From positions 14,400,535-14,464,534 of the forward strand of contig CM028903.1 in NCBI GenBank assembly GCA_016801885.1: a stretch of DNA of 64,000 nt, given 5' to 3'. Positions 1 to 12,462 of the stretch are shown here, piece after piece. Source of the stretch: Toxotes chatareus (lineage: Eukaryota > Chordata > Actinopteri > Toxotidae). The notes beneath the pieces are model-generated. The model had not been told where the DNA came from. It saw only the letters and a list, made by a program, of their open reading frames with translations, and did not search any database. The stretch's first letter is position 1. Each line of letters begins with the position of its first letter. The translations under genes and the position numbers were made by a program.

Positions 1-1694
1 CTCTTGTTTCCAGTCTTTGTGCTAAGCTAAGCTAACCAAACCAAACCAACTGCTAGCAGGCGATTTATAATTTACCATACAGACATAAGAATGGTATCAA
101 TCTCCTCAGCTCTCATCAAGACTCTCAGAAAGAAAGTAATTAAAAGTATTTTCCAAACTGTTCATATTTCAAATTCAAATTTTAAAAACATGGAAATCAG
201 AAAATAGTTATGCATTAATTTTTTTACTGCAATCAAATCACAAAGGAACTTTCCAGAATCCAGTAGTGTTAGATAGTAATATTAGGCATGTTTAATAATG
301 GTTGGTCAAACTCGTGCACCAGTGTGGAAAACCCTCCATGGAGCACAGGTTCAAATCCCAGCTACTGCCAGGCCCTCACATTTCTCCCTCCTCTCTTTCC
401 CTTCTCCTCTTCTTCTCCTCTGTACTGTCGGAAAAACTAATAAAATACTGAAGGAGGGCGGATCGCTTGCTCTTCTTTTAAAAAAAAAAAAACGAAGGGA
501 GAGGATTACTCCTCACAGCTGTGCAGTCCTGAGGCCATATCTAAGGAGCCGCCATCAGAGAGGTCAGCCCTGTCGCAGTCTCACACTGGCCTTTAAATCA
601 ATCATGTCAAGGCTGTGAATAGCAGGCCAATAAGCTCAATTAACACCAAAATACTCTGAATCCGTGCCCTTCTGCTGCCCGTCACCACCTCGTGGGAGAG
701 GCCTCTCAGATCTCAGGACATGAGACGACTCCGACAGCCCTTAGCCACCATAGCTCCCCGCCCAGCCGCGGCCTCACAGCCACGTACAGCCCCTATCAAG
801 CTATAGTCACATAACTTGAGCCTGCACTCACACACAAACAGCCTGGTGCCTATTTATACATCACATCCTGGCAACGCACATGGGAAAACAAGACCCCTGC
901 ACTATCAGTGTATCCAGTGTTGTCTGCCTTTCACTGTTCTGTCCCCCCATCTGATGTTGGAGGGGACAGACACATAAGATAGCTGCTTAGGATAGCTGAA
1001 AGATGGCTGCTTTAGATAGCTGGAGATACCAAAACAACTTGATTATGCATTTGGCAGCAGGGAGCAGTTTTTGATATTCCAGACGTTGCATTCCCTGCTG
1101 ACATTCCTGTGCCTGTAATTGTCTGTAGTGTCGTGTTATCAAATCATTATCAACATGAGTTAGCTACAATAAAACAGCAGGACAGTATGATTTAACTCTG
1201 CCTGCAGCGCTTTGTGCTTTGTTGCAAAATAAAAAGACCCGAACAATTCTTTAACCACTGGTCTTTATTTGGATCCTGATTCAACCGATCAAAAAAAAAA
1301 AAAAAAGACTTCACAACACAAATAGACAGTGCAACGTGATAAACATGTAGCCGGGAAAAAAAAATATCTGGAACACATCACCATAAAATCCTGGCAATAA
1401 ATAAGACCTCATGAAGTTTTTGTTGGGGTGAGTAAGACAGGTTTTATCTTCAGTAACAGCCCTTGTGGTGTTTTGCTGGATTGCAGTGTGTTTAACATAT
1501 TCTTGTTCTTTTCCACCCCTTTAGCTGTCAAAGCCAAGTCAAGGTTACTCATGAAGCCTTATTTTCACAATCAAATGTTAAGAATGTGAACTAAAAACCA
1601 ACGTACCAGGATCCAGCTACAATCAAGAATCAGCCACAAAACGAATGTGTCTCATAATGGAACACAAACAAGTGAACAAATCAAAGCACAAATA
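1..1694. other. intergenic, left edge
   Basis: No gene seen. It contains a SINE-like copy at about 290-495, A runs near 1290, and a triple GATAGCTG word at 979-1022. GCTAAGCTAAGCTAACC at the left edge is a common fish motif. Confidence 0.5.
290..495 (+). mobile_element. SINE-like copy with pol III B box
   Basis: B-box-like GGTTCAAATCC near 350, then CCCTCACATTTCTCCCTCC, a pyrimidine-rich middle, TGTACTGTCGGAAAAACTAA and an A-rich end. This pattern matches tRNA-derived fish SINEs; another copy is at 23660-23795. Confidence 0.5.
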
Positions 1695-2294
1695 TGTCAT
1701 GACTAGCCCCTACGGGGGCTGTTTTCTGAACACTTTTATGTTTTGAACTCTTTTGTGGACATTGGGACCTTTTCAGTCTTGTTTTAAGTTTTGTTTATAG
1801 TTTCTGTTTTATTTTGAAACCATAACCCTTGTGTATCTTGTCTCGTTCTACTTCCTGCCTTTGTCTTGTTTCCCGCCTTTGTGATTGTCTGCCCCGCCCT
1901 AATTGGCGTCACCTGTTTCCAATTACCTTGAGTGTATATATTGTCTGTGTCTCCCTTTGTTCAGGTTCAGTTGTTTTGTTTCTCACCTTGCCTCATGTCT
2001 TTTGCTTTGTCTCTGGTCTTGTCTCTTGTCTCTTGTCTCTCATCTTGCCTCTCACCATCATATCCCTAGTCAGCTTGTGTATTATTTGTTACTTTGTTTC
2101 TGGTTTGGTTTTTTGCTCCTTGTTCCATCCTGTTTCCTCACAACAGTGATTTTGCGTTTGCGTTTTGTATTTTTGTTTTTGTGCCATTTTCCTCTTTATG
2201 GGTGACTCACTTACTTTGTAAGAATAAACTATTATTTTTTATTTCGTCTGTGGGGTCGTGCATTTGGGTCCAAGTCCTTGCTCTAGCTGTGACA
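1695..2294 (+). mobile_element. solo LTR, 600 bp, with AAATA target duplication
   Basis: Begins TGTCATGACTAG and ends AGCTGTGACA (TG...CA, with terminal TGTCA/TGACA inverted). AAATA lies on both sides (1690-1694 and 2295-2299). A TATA box (GTGTATATATTG) sits at 1935 and AATAAA at 2223, in the order expected for an LTR. No internal retroelement genes adjoin, so it is a solo LTR. Long open frames inside are T-rich and not coding. Confidence 0.85.
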
Positions 2295-3900
2295 AAATAT
2301 CCCATTCAAAAGACATGACACCCACCTCTGTTAATCTAAGACTCCCAGTGAAAGTAGGGAAACTCTTAAGATGCTATTAGGAAAAGAAAACCAGTCAGTT
2401 CATGGGGGGATCGCCCACCAGGATGGCGTTGTGTTACAGATGGACATCTGTGCAATTTCTCGCTCGTGTTTCATTCTCTCATTATCGCAAAACATTTATT
2501 TCATGAGCTTGAAATAAGAAACAATATTCAGTGATCATGAGAAAATCTTCTCTTTGAAGTGATCTGCAGCAGATAGATGAATATTACAGATGCAAGAGAA
2601 GCTAAAACAGGTGGATTTTGGTGTTTGTCATTTTGGTGAAGTGACTCGTATATTTTATGTTTATCAATAGCATTTGACCCCTTTCATTACCTTCATGTAC
2701 CCCCACTCTCCCCCACACTCCTCTATAAATACAGTTTAAATTGTGCCATGGATGTGTGGATGATCTAAGTGACACCAAGTGACCGATTTTATCAGTGTGT
2801 GGTGTTATCTGTCAGGACTGACTGTCGGTGATCAAACCCAGGTCAGTGGCCCAGCATGGGACCTCCTGTGTTATCTTGATTACTGTTTAATCTTGGTTTT
2901 CTTATCAGAAAAAAAAGCCCCCAACATGGCACCAGGAAGTTTGATCCTCCAGGCTTGTTTAGTTTAGAGCACTTAAGAAGTGGATCAGCAGTGATCACAC
3001 AGAGTGAGCCAAATATTATATGCTCAGACGTAAGACGGGTTTAAAATCAATTTGTTGTCCCCCCCACTCAGTCAGACATCACATTTAATCACCCTGATCT
3101 TACTTAATCTTGTTAATCTGCATATCCCGTTTCTCAGGGACTCTCTGATGGGAAATACAACATGTGCAGGCCAGAGAGTCATAATTCATATTTTAACACA
3201 TGTTGACTCATTTTATGCTGCAGCCAAGTGTGTGGATAGGTTCAGGGGGGAGGAGGAGAAAGGGTTTGGCTGTCCATGATAATTATGATGATGAAGCACA
3301 AATATCTCCTACCATTTGCCGTGTGTCTGAGCAGTTCGGTTACAAGCTGTCAGCCGAACTCCAGCTGAAGGCTCTGCAATGATGATGACGAAGCACAAAT
3401 ACCTCTTGCCATTTGTCATGTTTTCATGTGTTTGACCATTTCAATTACATGCTGTCAGCTGGAGTGAGAGAGAGAGAGAGAGAGCACGAGAGATAGAGTG
3501 CATGCCAGAGAGAGTGCGAGTGACACATGTTACACAGAGTGAGTGAGGGAGGACACATGGTGGGCTGACACCGAGATACAGAGGGTAAAAGAAAGAAAGA
3601 AAGCCGGGGCAGAAATGCATGAGAGAGAAAGCTGGCAGCAGAGAGAAGGTGGGGGTTATATAGAGAGCGAGAGCGGCTGGAGGACACGCACAGGGGTATC
3701 AACTATCTCTGACCCTCCATCCCTTCTAACCCACCCCACCTCCACCCCACCCACTCCCCCCATGTGCCCACCCTGTAATCCTTGGCGCTGGTACGTCAAA
3801 CGAGTCCTAAATATAACCTGTGGATGGATGAGGGAATCAGGTGGACTCTCCTCTGGAAACACTCCACATCTGAAGGGTGTGTGTATGTGTTAATGTAGAA

Positions 3901-3901
<1 letters not shown>

Positions 3902-3937
<36 letters not shown>
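3902..3937 (+). repeat. (TG)n microsatellite
   Basis: About 18 uninterrupted TG units. Confidence 0.95.
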
Positions 3938-3938
<1 letters not shown>

Positions 3939-4126
3939 AGGGGTAGTATGTGATCATATATGCATTTGCCCCTATTAATGTGCACAGGAATGCATTCCAA
4001 GACTTACTGATCTACTGTGCTAATGTGTTGCTGCCTGTAGACTTGATATCTGACAAAGTGCACATGTTGTGAGAATAGAGAGGGAACAGCGTCTGACTGT
4101 TTTTTTTTTTTTTGTTTTTTTTTACA

Positions 4127-4295
4127 GCAGTGGTGGAATGAAACTAATAGCATTTACTCAAGTACTGTACTTAAGTACAGTTTTGAGGTACTTGTCCCAT
4201 ACTCAAGCATTTCCATTTTTTTGCTACTCTATACTTCTACTCCACTTCAGTGGGAAATGTTGTACTTTTTACTCATTTGACAGCTATTATTGAAC
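4127..4295 (+). repeat. common teleost interspersed repeat
   Basis: CAGTGGTGGAATGAAACTAA followed by ACTCAAGTACTGTACTTAAG, TTTGAGGTACTTGTCCCATA and CTTCTACTCCACTTCAG. It is the sense counterpart of the copy at 31375-32018, followed by an (AAAT)n tract at 4317-4336. Confidence 0.7.
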
Positions 4296-7200
4296 AACAT
4301 AAAAGACAAAGCAAACAAATAAATAAATAAATAAATACAAAGCAAAGATTAGATCAGCAGCTCCCAACTTTTTTGGGCTTAGTTAATTGGGCTTAGTTGA
4401 AAACAAATCTGTGCATCAGAACTTTAGGCTCTAGCTCACCTCCGATTTATCCTGTGGCCCTTTTTGACCGATACACACAGAACAGTTTATTTCATGAGAA
4501 ACTGCTGCATAGTCAGATGTCCATCCAGTTTGAGACAGTTTGAGAGTGGGACTGACCTCTCATTCAGGAAATAATGATTGTATATGTTCTTGTTCATGGA
4601 TGCTGATTGGCTGTGGTGAATGCAAGGACTGTGATAGAGGTTACATTTTTCTCTGTGAAATCCAATCTCATCGCTCTTTTTTGGGGTTTAATACACTGTA
4701 GTAAACCACAAAGCATTGCATGAAAATATGTTGACTCACAAATTATGTCTTTATACATTGTTGCTGATGTTTAAGAAGAAACCTAACTACCTTAAAATAT
4801 AAGACTTTACCTTGAGAGACTTAACATATATTAGTGAAACTTCATACATAAATCCCATGCTCCACAGCAGAATGCCCTGAACAAACATCAGGTGTCAAAC
4901 CTTCATAAATAACAACTAGAACAAATAAATCAGCTCCGGCACACAATTGACACTTACAGTAAACTTACTGGATGGTTATGTTTTGGTAAAGCAACTAGTC
5001 TTTGGCACCAAACAGTCAACCATCCATAATAAAAAAAACAAAAACAACCCAACATCTTCGTGTGCTTTCCTGTGTGGTCCCTGCAGGAATGGTTGTGAAG
5101 ACATCTACACATTTACAGACAATGTCCAGGAGCTGATTTGTCTGATTTCTTTTGATTTAAACTTTTTCCAAACTTGATCTCATCATCTCATCCTCAGAGG
5201 ATCCACTTCTCTCCACCCGTTGGCTGGTGTAATCAGCCGTGGTGTGTGCCACGAGGCCGAGGTGTAAAGCTAAACCTGCGCTAACGCCGGACAGCTAATA
5301 GGCTCATCCATCATGGAGGAAATGAGGCTCTCCTCCACTCTCTCTCCTCTCATGGCTCTGTCTCGCTCAGCCAACTCTTGAGCCCAGACGTACTCACACA
5401 CTTGCAGGCGAAATTACTGCAAAGTTCTCCACCAGGGTACCCTTTCTTTATTATTCTAAGTGAACAAGGGGGCCCTTCATAGTCAATGTAATTTATCTAG
5501 TGTCTCATTTCGGAATAAAAAAGCCCAAAAATGAAGCGAAAGGAGCGAGAAGGTCCTTGTGGCTTGAAACCTCCAAACCTCAGGCCTTCCTGAGCGATCC
5601 GAGCGTGGAACCCAGGCCAGAGGGTCATGAGGAGGCCTATTCAGACCTGGCTCTGTTTTGACACGGGCAAAAACACAGATCCATCAGTGGGACCATTTTC
5701 AAACCCTCACATTCCTACAGTTTGTTCTCTTCTCAATAATTTGCTGGCAGAAAATTTCATCTGTATGGTTTTAAGAGCCTATGGCACTAAAAATGTCTCA
5801 AAGATTTTACTTTGTCCACGCAACATTAAAGGAAATGCCAGAGAAAGTAGAACACGTGCCTAAAGCTGCAGATGATGATGCTGAAAATTTGTTCTTGAGC
5901 TCCAGAATTTGCGGTGCCTGAGGAAACAGGGTCTAATAAAACAAAATGTTTACAGCTACGGTGTGAACCTCATGTGGTGCACATAAAAAAGAAAGAGTCT
6001 GGTTTCTTTAGCCAAATCCAATCAAATGCAGTAATTTAAAGTCAAACTGAAATTAAAATTCATTTCAGTCTTTGTTCGTAATTTGACCGGTACAGTTGTT
6101 GTGGTTGAGCACACAGACAGCTAACTAGCTGGGGGACTGATGTTGTTTGCCACCACAGTTGTGTGATTTAAGCACTGCCCACCTTGATCCGCACATTAGC
6201 GGAACTTTGTTCAAATCACAACATGAAGTAATCATGTTGTGATTTGAACAAAGTTCATATGTCGTTGTGTGCCAATTGGTTCACTTACTGTACACACTGC
6301 TCATGCAAACATGCAGGTTATATACAGATAGACAGACATGCAAACAAACTACTCTCACACACTTTTTGATGGTAAAAGACATCTTTGATTTGGTCCCAAG
6401 TGCTATACCCAGAAGTCTGTATGTTTTCCCAAAAGCAGGAAAATCATAAAAGGTCCAGGTTCCTAAATTACTGTCACTCAAAGAGTTTCTTTCTCCTTCT
6501 CTCCCTCTCTCTCTCTCTCTCTTTCTCCGTCTCCAGTCACCTCTCCTCCCACCAGTCCCGCAGTCTCCGACCCTTTCCTGCTTCCACCAGCAGCAAAGGG
6601 GGCTTTCTCTTGTTTCCTGGTGCTGGCGCTGCTGGATAAACACACAACCTCCTCCTCATATAAAGGCTCAATTCTTCTCCATCATGTTTTAAATATGGAT
6701 ACAAAGAGAAACTTGTATGATAATTTTTGGCATATGGTGGTGGGGGTCAGCGGGTGGGGTGTGTGTGTATAAGGGGTGGGTGGTGGTGGGGTGTTGTAGG
6801 CTAGACAGAGTTCTGCCTTGTTCTGATACTTGTCTAAGATTTCAAGGTTTTTGTTTTATGCAAGACCAGACCGGTGCCATTTGACAGAGTGACTGACTTA
6901 CTGACTGAGCTGTCGTTTGTGTTTGAGCGTGCCTGAAAATGTGAAGTTTAACTCACGTTGGCTCCCTCCGGTCGCATGCTGATATGATAAGTGCTGGCAG
7001 GGTGTGCTGCAGCATGAAGCAGCGCTGTTATGGAATTTAGGTGACATGTGGAAACGCACCGAGCAGCCAGAGATTAAACAAAGACTTAATTGCAAAACTC
7101 AAATGAAGGAGATCAGTTCTCCTCTCCGATGGTGGGCTGTCGAGTCCCGGGCACGCAGCTATCTTTCATCTTTGATTTTGTGATGGAGTAATGGAAATGA

Positions 7201-10200
7201 AGACACAATCTGGCTCTTGGGTTGGAACATGCCAGAGATGACACAGATACCCTGGATAATACTGATGGCCTGCTGATAGCCTATAGATCACCTTACTGCC
7301 CTGGTGCCAACAGCACTACAGCGAGGCAAGTACAGGCCCCTGAGGAGAGTGATGTTACCCTCCGTGGATGCTTCAGAGGCTACAAGAGCTTCCAGTAATA
7401 CAGCAAAGTAGTTGCAGGCTTTAAAAATACATGAGAGCTGTTGGTTATAAACTTTTTTTAAAATCAAGATATATTTGGTATCACTTTCTTATATGATTGT
7501 CCAATATAAATATAGTTCCTAGGCACAATGGCCTGAGTAAGCTTAGCAATTCAGCCACAGAGAGGGTTTTGCCAACATGACATGACATGAGTGCTTCAAA
7601 CAATGCAGCAACAACAACAATGCTTCACAATGCACATTTCTTTAGTGCATAATAATTCAGTGAATCTTTTTACCACATCTAAGAGCACAAGTTCAGCAAA
7701 ACAGTCATGATCACAGCAGTTAATTCTTGAACATGCAGACTGTAATTGGACAACACAGCTAGCTCTTTATGGAGCTAGCTAGCTAACTACTATGTAAACC
7801 TCAAGTTGGGATAATTTTGTCAAACCACTATGTCCAAAGTGAAGAATGTACCTTTATGCTTAACTTATGATCCAACATGGATGAAAAGTCCTAAAAGTAC
7901 AATAGATGAAATCATAACAGCTACTGAGCTCAAATGTCAACAGATCCCTTTTCCTTGAGATATGATTGGGTCATTGTGGATTACACTGACAAACAATTCA
8001 TTTTGCCGTGCAGGAATGAGGTAGATGTAGTATTCGATGCTTATCAGCTCTGGAAATGAAAGTTGGAGGAGGCAGCAACCAAAGCCATCAGATAGGAGCT
8101 GGCTCCAGGATTCTTTCAGGTACGATTCTGGTGATAAAACAGGATCAGCTGGGATTTGAGCTGGATTGGGGCTGTGGCACTGGGAGTAGGTGGAGCTGAG
8201 AAAGATTGGAGGATATGGATTTGATGAGGGATAAAATAACTGCAATGCAGATTACAAACGTTTTTTTCTTTACAGGGACTTTATTATTCATTGCAGGATT
8301 ATCGTAGGTCCTGCAGGTTGCAATACTAATATGTGAATACCTGTGCACCTGGAACTATATATCTTAATACATTATAGTCTAGCTGTTTTTGCAGTAGTGC
8401 AAAGGACACCTGTGATGATTGGCAGCCCAGCACAGAGGTAATAAAGAAGTTCATTCTTCTGTCAGAACATAGAGCACACATTCACCAGCCGCCAACAGAC
8501 ACAGCCTATTCTGGTTTGCGGAAGAGGACACATAAAAATCCTGTTTCTTTTGTAATTGTCCCAAAAGCCTATTTGATATTTTAATCCCATCCCACCATAC
8601 CCCCTTCTCTCAAAAATGAACACTCCAAGGATCTGGAAAACCAACACATTAAGTTTACATTTGGCTAAACCCTTTCCATTTTGACTTATTCCAGTGAGAA
8701 TGTTTGTATTTTTGTGGAGAAGGGAAAAACGTCCACATCAAATGGATTTTAATTACTCATTCCCAGTCCAGAGGGAAGTATTGACAATCACAGCTACTGT
8801 TGGATCCTTGTGCTAGATTTCCAACCAGATAAAACTACAGAAAAAGCTTTATTCTACAGAGCAGGCCTTTCCATGTGCTTTTATTTTTTATTTTTTACAC
8901 AGATTATAAAAAATCACTATCTGCCTGTGACCTTGCTTCATTAATCATTCATGCTCATGGAACAAATAACACCCAACAAACACTCCAATGTTCAGTGAAA
9001 GAAGAAGAAGAAGAGAAAAGTGCATGTGCACTGACACACAGTGACTACAGTGTGAGTTTTAGTTTTTCTGTAAACTTGCAACTTGTCCCAAGTAGCAGAA
9101 ATACCAGAGGTGCCTTTATCTGAGCAGTGACCCTTTGGAGCATTTTGAACTCATTCAGTTTTAATCTGGTTGTAATTATACGAGTGATAAGCAGAAAGAG
9201 GGGGTTTATGCTTTTTAATTCCACTGTACATAATTGAATGTGTGTTTGTTCGCCTCATGCCCTCATCCAACACTGAAGCACGGGGGAGTTTAGGAGACGT
9301 ACTGTAGGGAGGATGATGTGAGATAAAGCGCCCCGATGCCAAACTATACACCAGAAAACTGATCTCAGAGATAATAAAGATCTAAAACACTGGTTTCGAG
9401 CTGGTAACTCTGACTCATAACAACCTCCTCGGTGCAGTGGGCATGAAAGAAAAACTTTGAATGAATTTGACATGTGGAGGAGTGAGAGATACGGTCAGTG
9501 GGAAAGGCAGGAAGAAAACAGACAAAGCTTTTAGTGTTTCCAGTGAGAGCTGAGAGGAATTTGATGTTGTTTGGATGGTAGGAGGGAGCTGTGTACAGAA
9601 ATGTATACATGACACTCTGACCTTTTTTTTTTTTTTTTTTTTTTTAAACAAATTAGAGTCATATTTTTTACTGTTTTACCTTATACAATCACCAAGGACC
9701 TTGATTGTTGATATTCCCATCAGCCTCAGAAGTTGACTCCTAACTAGCAAATGTTAACACATTAAACTAAACAAGTAAGTATTAAATGTGTTCATAGTTC
9801 TTTTGATTCACACATTCTTTGTTGCAGGTTCAGGCCAGACCAGCAATTTCGTTTCTTAATTTCCTGGCCTATGACTTTGGAACAAAGTTGTTAATATTCA
9901 CTAAAACTAACTTGGATAACTCAGGCCAGAGCAATGAAATACAGTATATGCACGGAGATCTCCTTTAACCATGTAGATGAATGCACTCTGCCTCTCTCTA
10001 CATATGTTGTCTCGGTATGTCAGCGTAGCGATGTGATTTTGGGAGAGCTGCCACTGTGGAGGGCATTAATAAGCCAGAGCTTAGTCTGTCAACATTCAAT
10101 AATGTACTTTACTGTGTTTTTGATCCTGTAAAGCTCCAGCCAGCATAGCCAGCTCTCTGTCTGAACAGCAGGATGGAGGATGAGCTAAAATATTGATTGC

Positions 10201-11360
10201 TCTCACTTCTCCACATAAATCCTGTTAACAAGAATGCGTGCTCTATCACAGATGTTGGAAGGATTGAGAAAAAAAAAATGTTATTTTGGATGTGAATTTC
10301 TGATCGATAGCCATGATTTCTGATAGCAACATTTTTCACGTTGTTGGGGAGAGACATAAAAGACCGGGTTAGTTCATATAAGGTAATGTAACTTTTTACT
10401 TGGGCCTGAAAGATTTTGGTCCAACAGTTGAGCGCTCCCTCTCCTTCAGATCAGCCCTTGTTTCTCTTCAGGTTAAGCAGACATGAGTTATGAAGCATGT
10501 TCACCGGCAAGAGAGGTTTAGCTTCCTTGGGTGTCATTGTTCTGGCCTGTTGATTTACAGCACGTGTCTGAACTGTGTGGCCTGTTGATTTACAGTAGGC
10601 GTCTGAACTGTTTCCCCTCCCGACCAGAGAGAGTCATCACCCATGACTTGGGGGGGTCCTCGGCCAATCAGGGGCCTGAGTGGTTCAGGTCACGCTGGGC
10701 AACGTTGTTCCACAGGGAGGCATACTGAAGTCTAATAAAGCTCCAGCATGTCTGAGAGCAGAGAGGCCCCAATCCATAGAGGGGACTCAATCTGTCATGG
10801 CCCATCAGTGAAGCCCTAAAGCACAGTGATGGCTGTATTCCTAACAACTCACTGGGGCAGCGTTTGTCACTGAGCAGGTCTGAGCTGCTACTGCCTCCAT
10901 GCTGCTGTCTCCACTCTACAACCCATCCCACAAACACTGGATATAGAGACACAGCAATGACCAACACGCTTGACTGATGAAAGCCGACGTGGCTTAGCCC
11001 TAAACTCTATGAGACAACTGATGTTGACTGACAAAGGCTGTGTATTGCAATGAGTAGAAGACAGCAGAGCTAAGCATCAAACAGCTCTCAACCTGGGTAA
11101 AGTTCACACGAAACAAGACTGCAGAGAATAATTTTGGGTTTGATTATGTGAAATAATATTAATTAAAGCCAATATGTGTAAAAATGTTAGAACTGCATCT
11201 TTCAGATTTTTCTGTTGCCAGTTTTTGGTGTTATCTATGCAAAAACTGGTGTAGTCTAAGTTTTGTTTTCAGGCGAATTACATCAGATCCATGAAAAAGG
11301 ACCGTGGTAGAAATCACTCGTCTTTTAATTCACTATATAATAAACACTCAGTAGTTTCCT

Positions 11361-11690
11361 CTATAGTAGGACTGCAACAACCATTTTTACAATCATTGCG
11401 CTTCCAGATTATTTTGTTGATGAACTGATTTATCATTTAATCTATAAAATATATTTAAAAAAAAACACAACATGATAACAAACTTCACAGGGTCCATGGT
11501 ACCACCATTTGGTTGCATGTTATTTAATCAATTGTCCCAAACCCAGAGACATTAATTTAATAATGTAAATAACACAGGAAAGCAACAAATCCTGACATTT
11601 GATAAATGATTGGAATACCTGCTTATCAAAATAGTTGATTCATTTTCTGTTTGTTGACTAATGGATTGATCAACTAATCATTTCAGCTCA
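11361..11690 (+). repeat. teleost interspersed repeat ('actgcaac...gttgattc' family)
   Basis: Starts AGGACTGCAACAACC, includes CATTTAATCTATAAAATAT, a central CCCAAACCCAGAGAC, and ends TATCAAAATAGTTGATTCAT and ATCAACTAATCATTTCAGCT. The family is common in fish; an antisense copy lies at 46166-46330. Confidence 0.55.
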
Positions 11691-12417
11691 TCTCTGTAGT
11701 GAGTAGTAAAGTGAGATTTTGCACAACTCATCATCATTGACCAGGGCAGTATTTTGCCTTGTATGATTTGAAACAAACAAACTTTTGAGGGCACAATATA
11801 GAAGCCATTCAGATAAACAATCAGAAAATAACTCTAATGTGCTGGGTAGCAAATACTGTGGGTTGTGATTGTTTTTTGTTTTTTTTCCAGTAAGAAATTT
11901 TAATATTCAAAACATCTTATAGTCCTCAAGTAGTCTTGCATAGTATTAAAATAAAGAATCTAAAATAACATTTAAACTTGGACTCTTCCCTGTTGGTTTA
12001 CAGCACAATGTGTCTTTATACTCACAGTGTGTAGCAGACCTCTAACAGAGCAGTACTGTGTAGCCTCTGCCTTCAGATAATTTGCTAGGAAAACCAAATT
12101 CTACAGGTGGTTTCAAGTGGCACCTTCAAGATGTGTTTCAATAATACTGTCCCTACACCCACAAAAGTCTGATGTTCCCAGAGCCCTGCAGCCTTGAGAC
12201 ATGCTTCATTTGAAGGAACACTTGACTGATTTTCAGCTGTATTTCCATGTGTTAGTCATAATGGTGGCAGGTCTGTATCTTCTACAATACTTGCCAACGC
12301 TCTCTGCAGCCAGCTGAAGCAGCCGACTTTCTTCTGTCATCTCCTAATGTGTTCTGACATCAATGAATGGTGAAAGAACCAGTTTGGCTCAGATACATAT
12401 TTCTTTTCTCTCTTTCC

Positions 12418-12418
<1 letters not shown>

Positions 12419-12448
<30 letters not shown>

Positions 12449-12462
12449 TCTCTCTCTCTCTC
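12419..12462 (+). repeat. (CT)n microsatellite
   Basis: A CT run interrupted once by CCC. Confidence 0.95.

Noticed and set aside
1829..2318. Overlapping hydrophobic frames resembling membrane proteins
   Set aside because: They lie within the solo LTR; T-rich DNA reads as Leu/Phe/Val/Cys in all plus frames.
3543..3893. 116-codon plus-strand frame
   Set aside because: It crosses GA-rich and C-rich simple sequence, with no homology recognised and no splice sites of note.
5500..5540. AATAAAAAAGCCCAAAAATGAAG, resembling a SINE tail
   Set aside because: No tRNA-like head or middle precedes it, so a SINE call is not supported.
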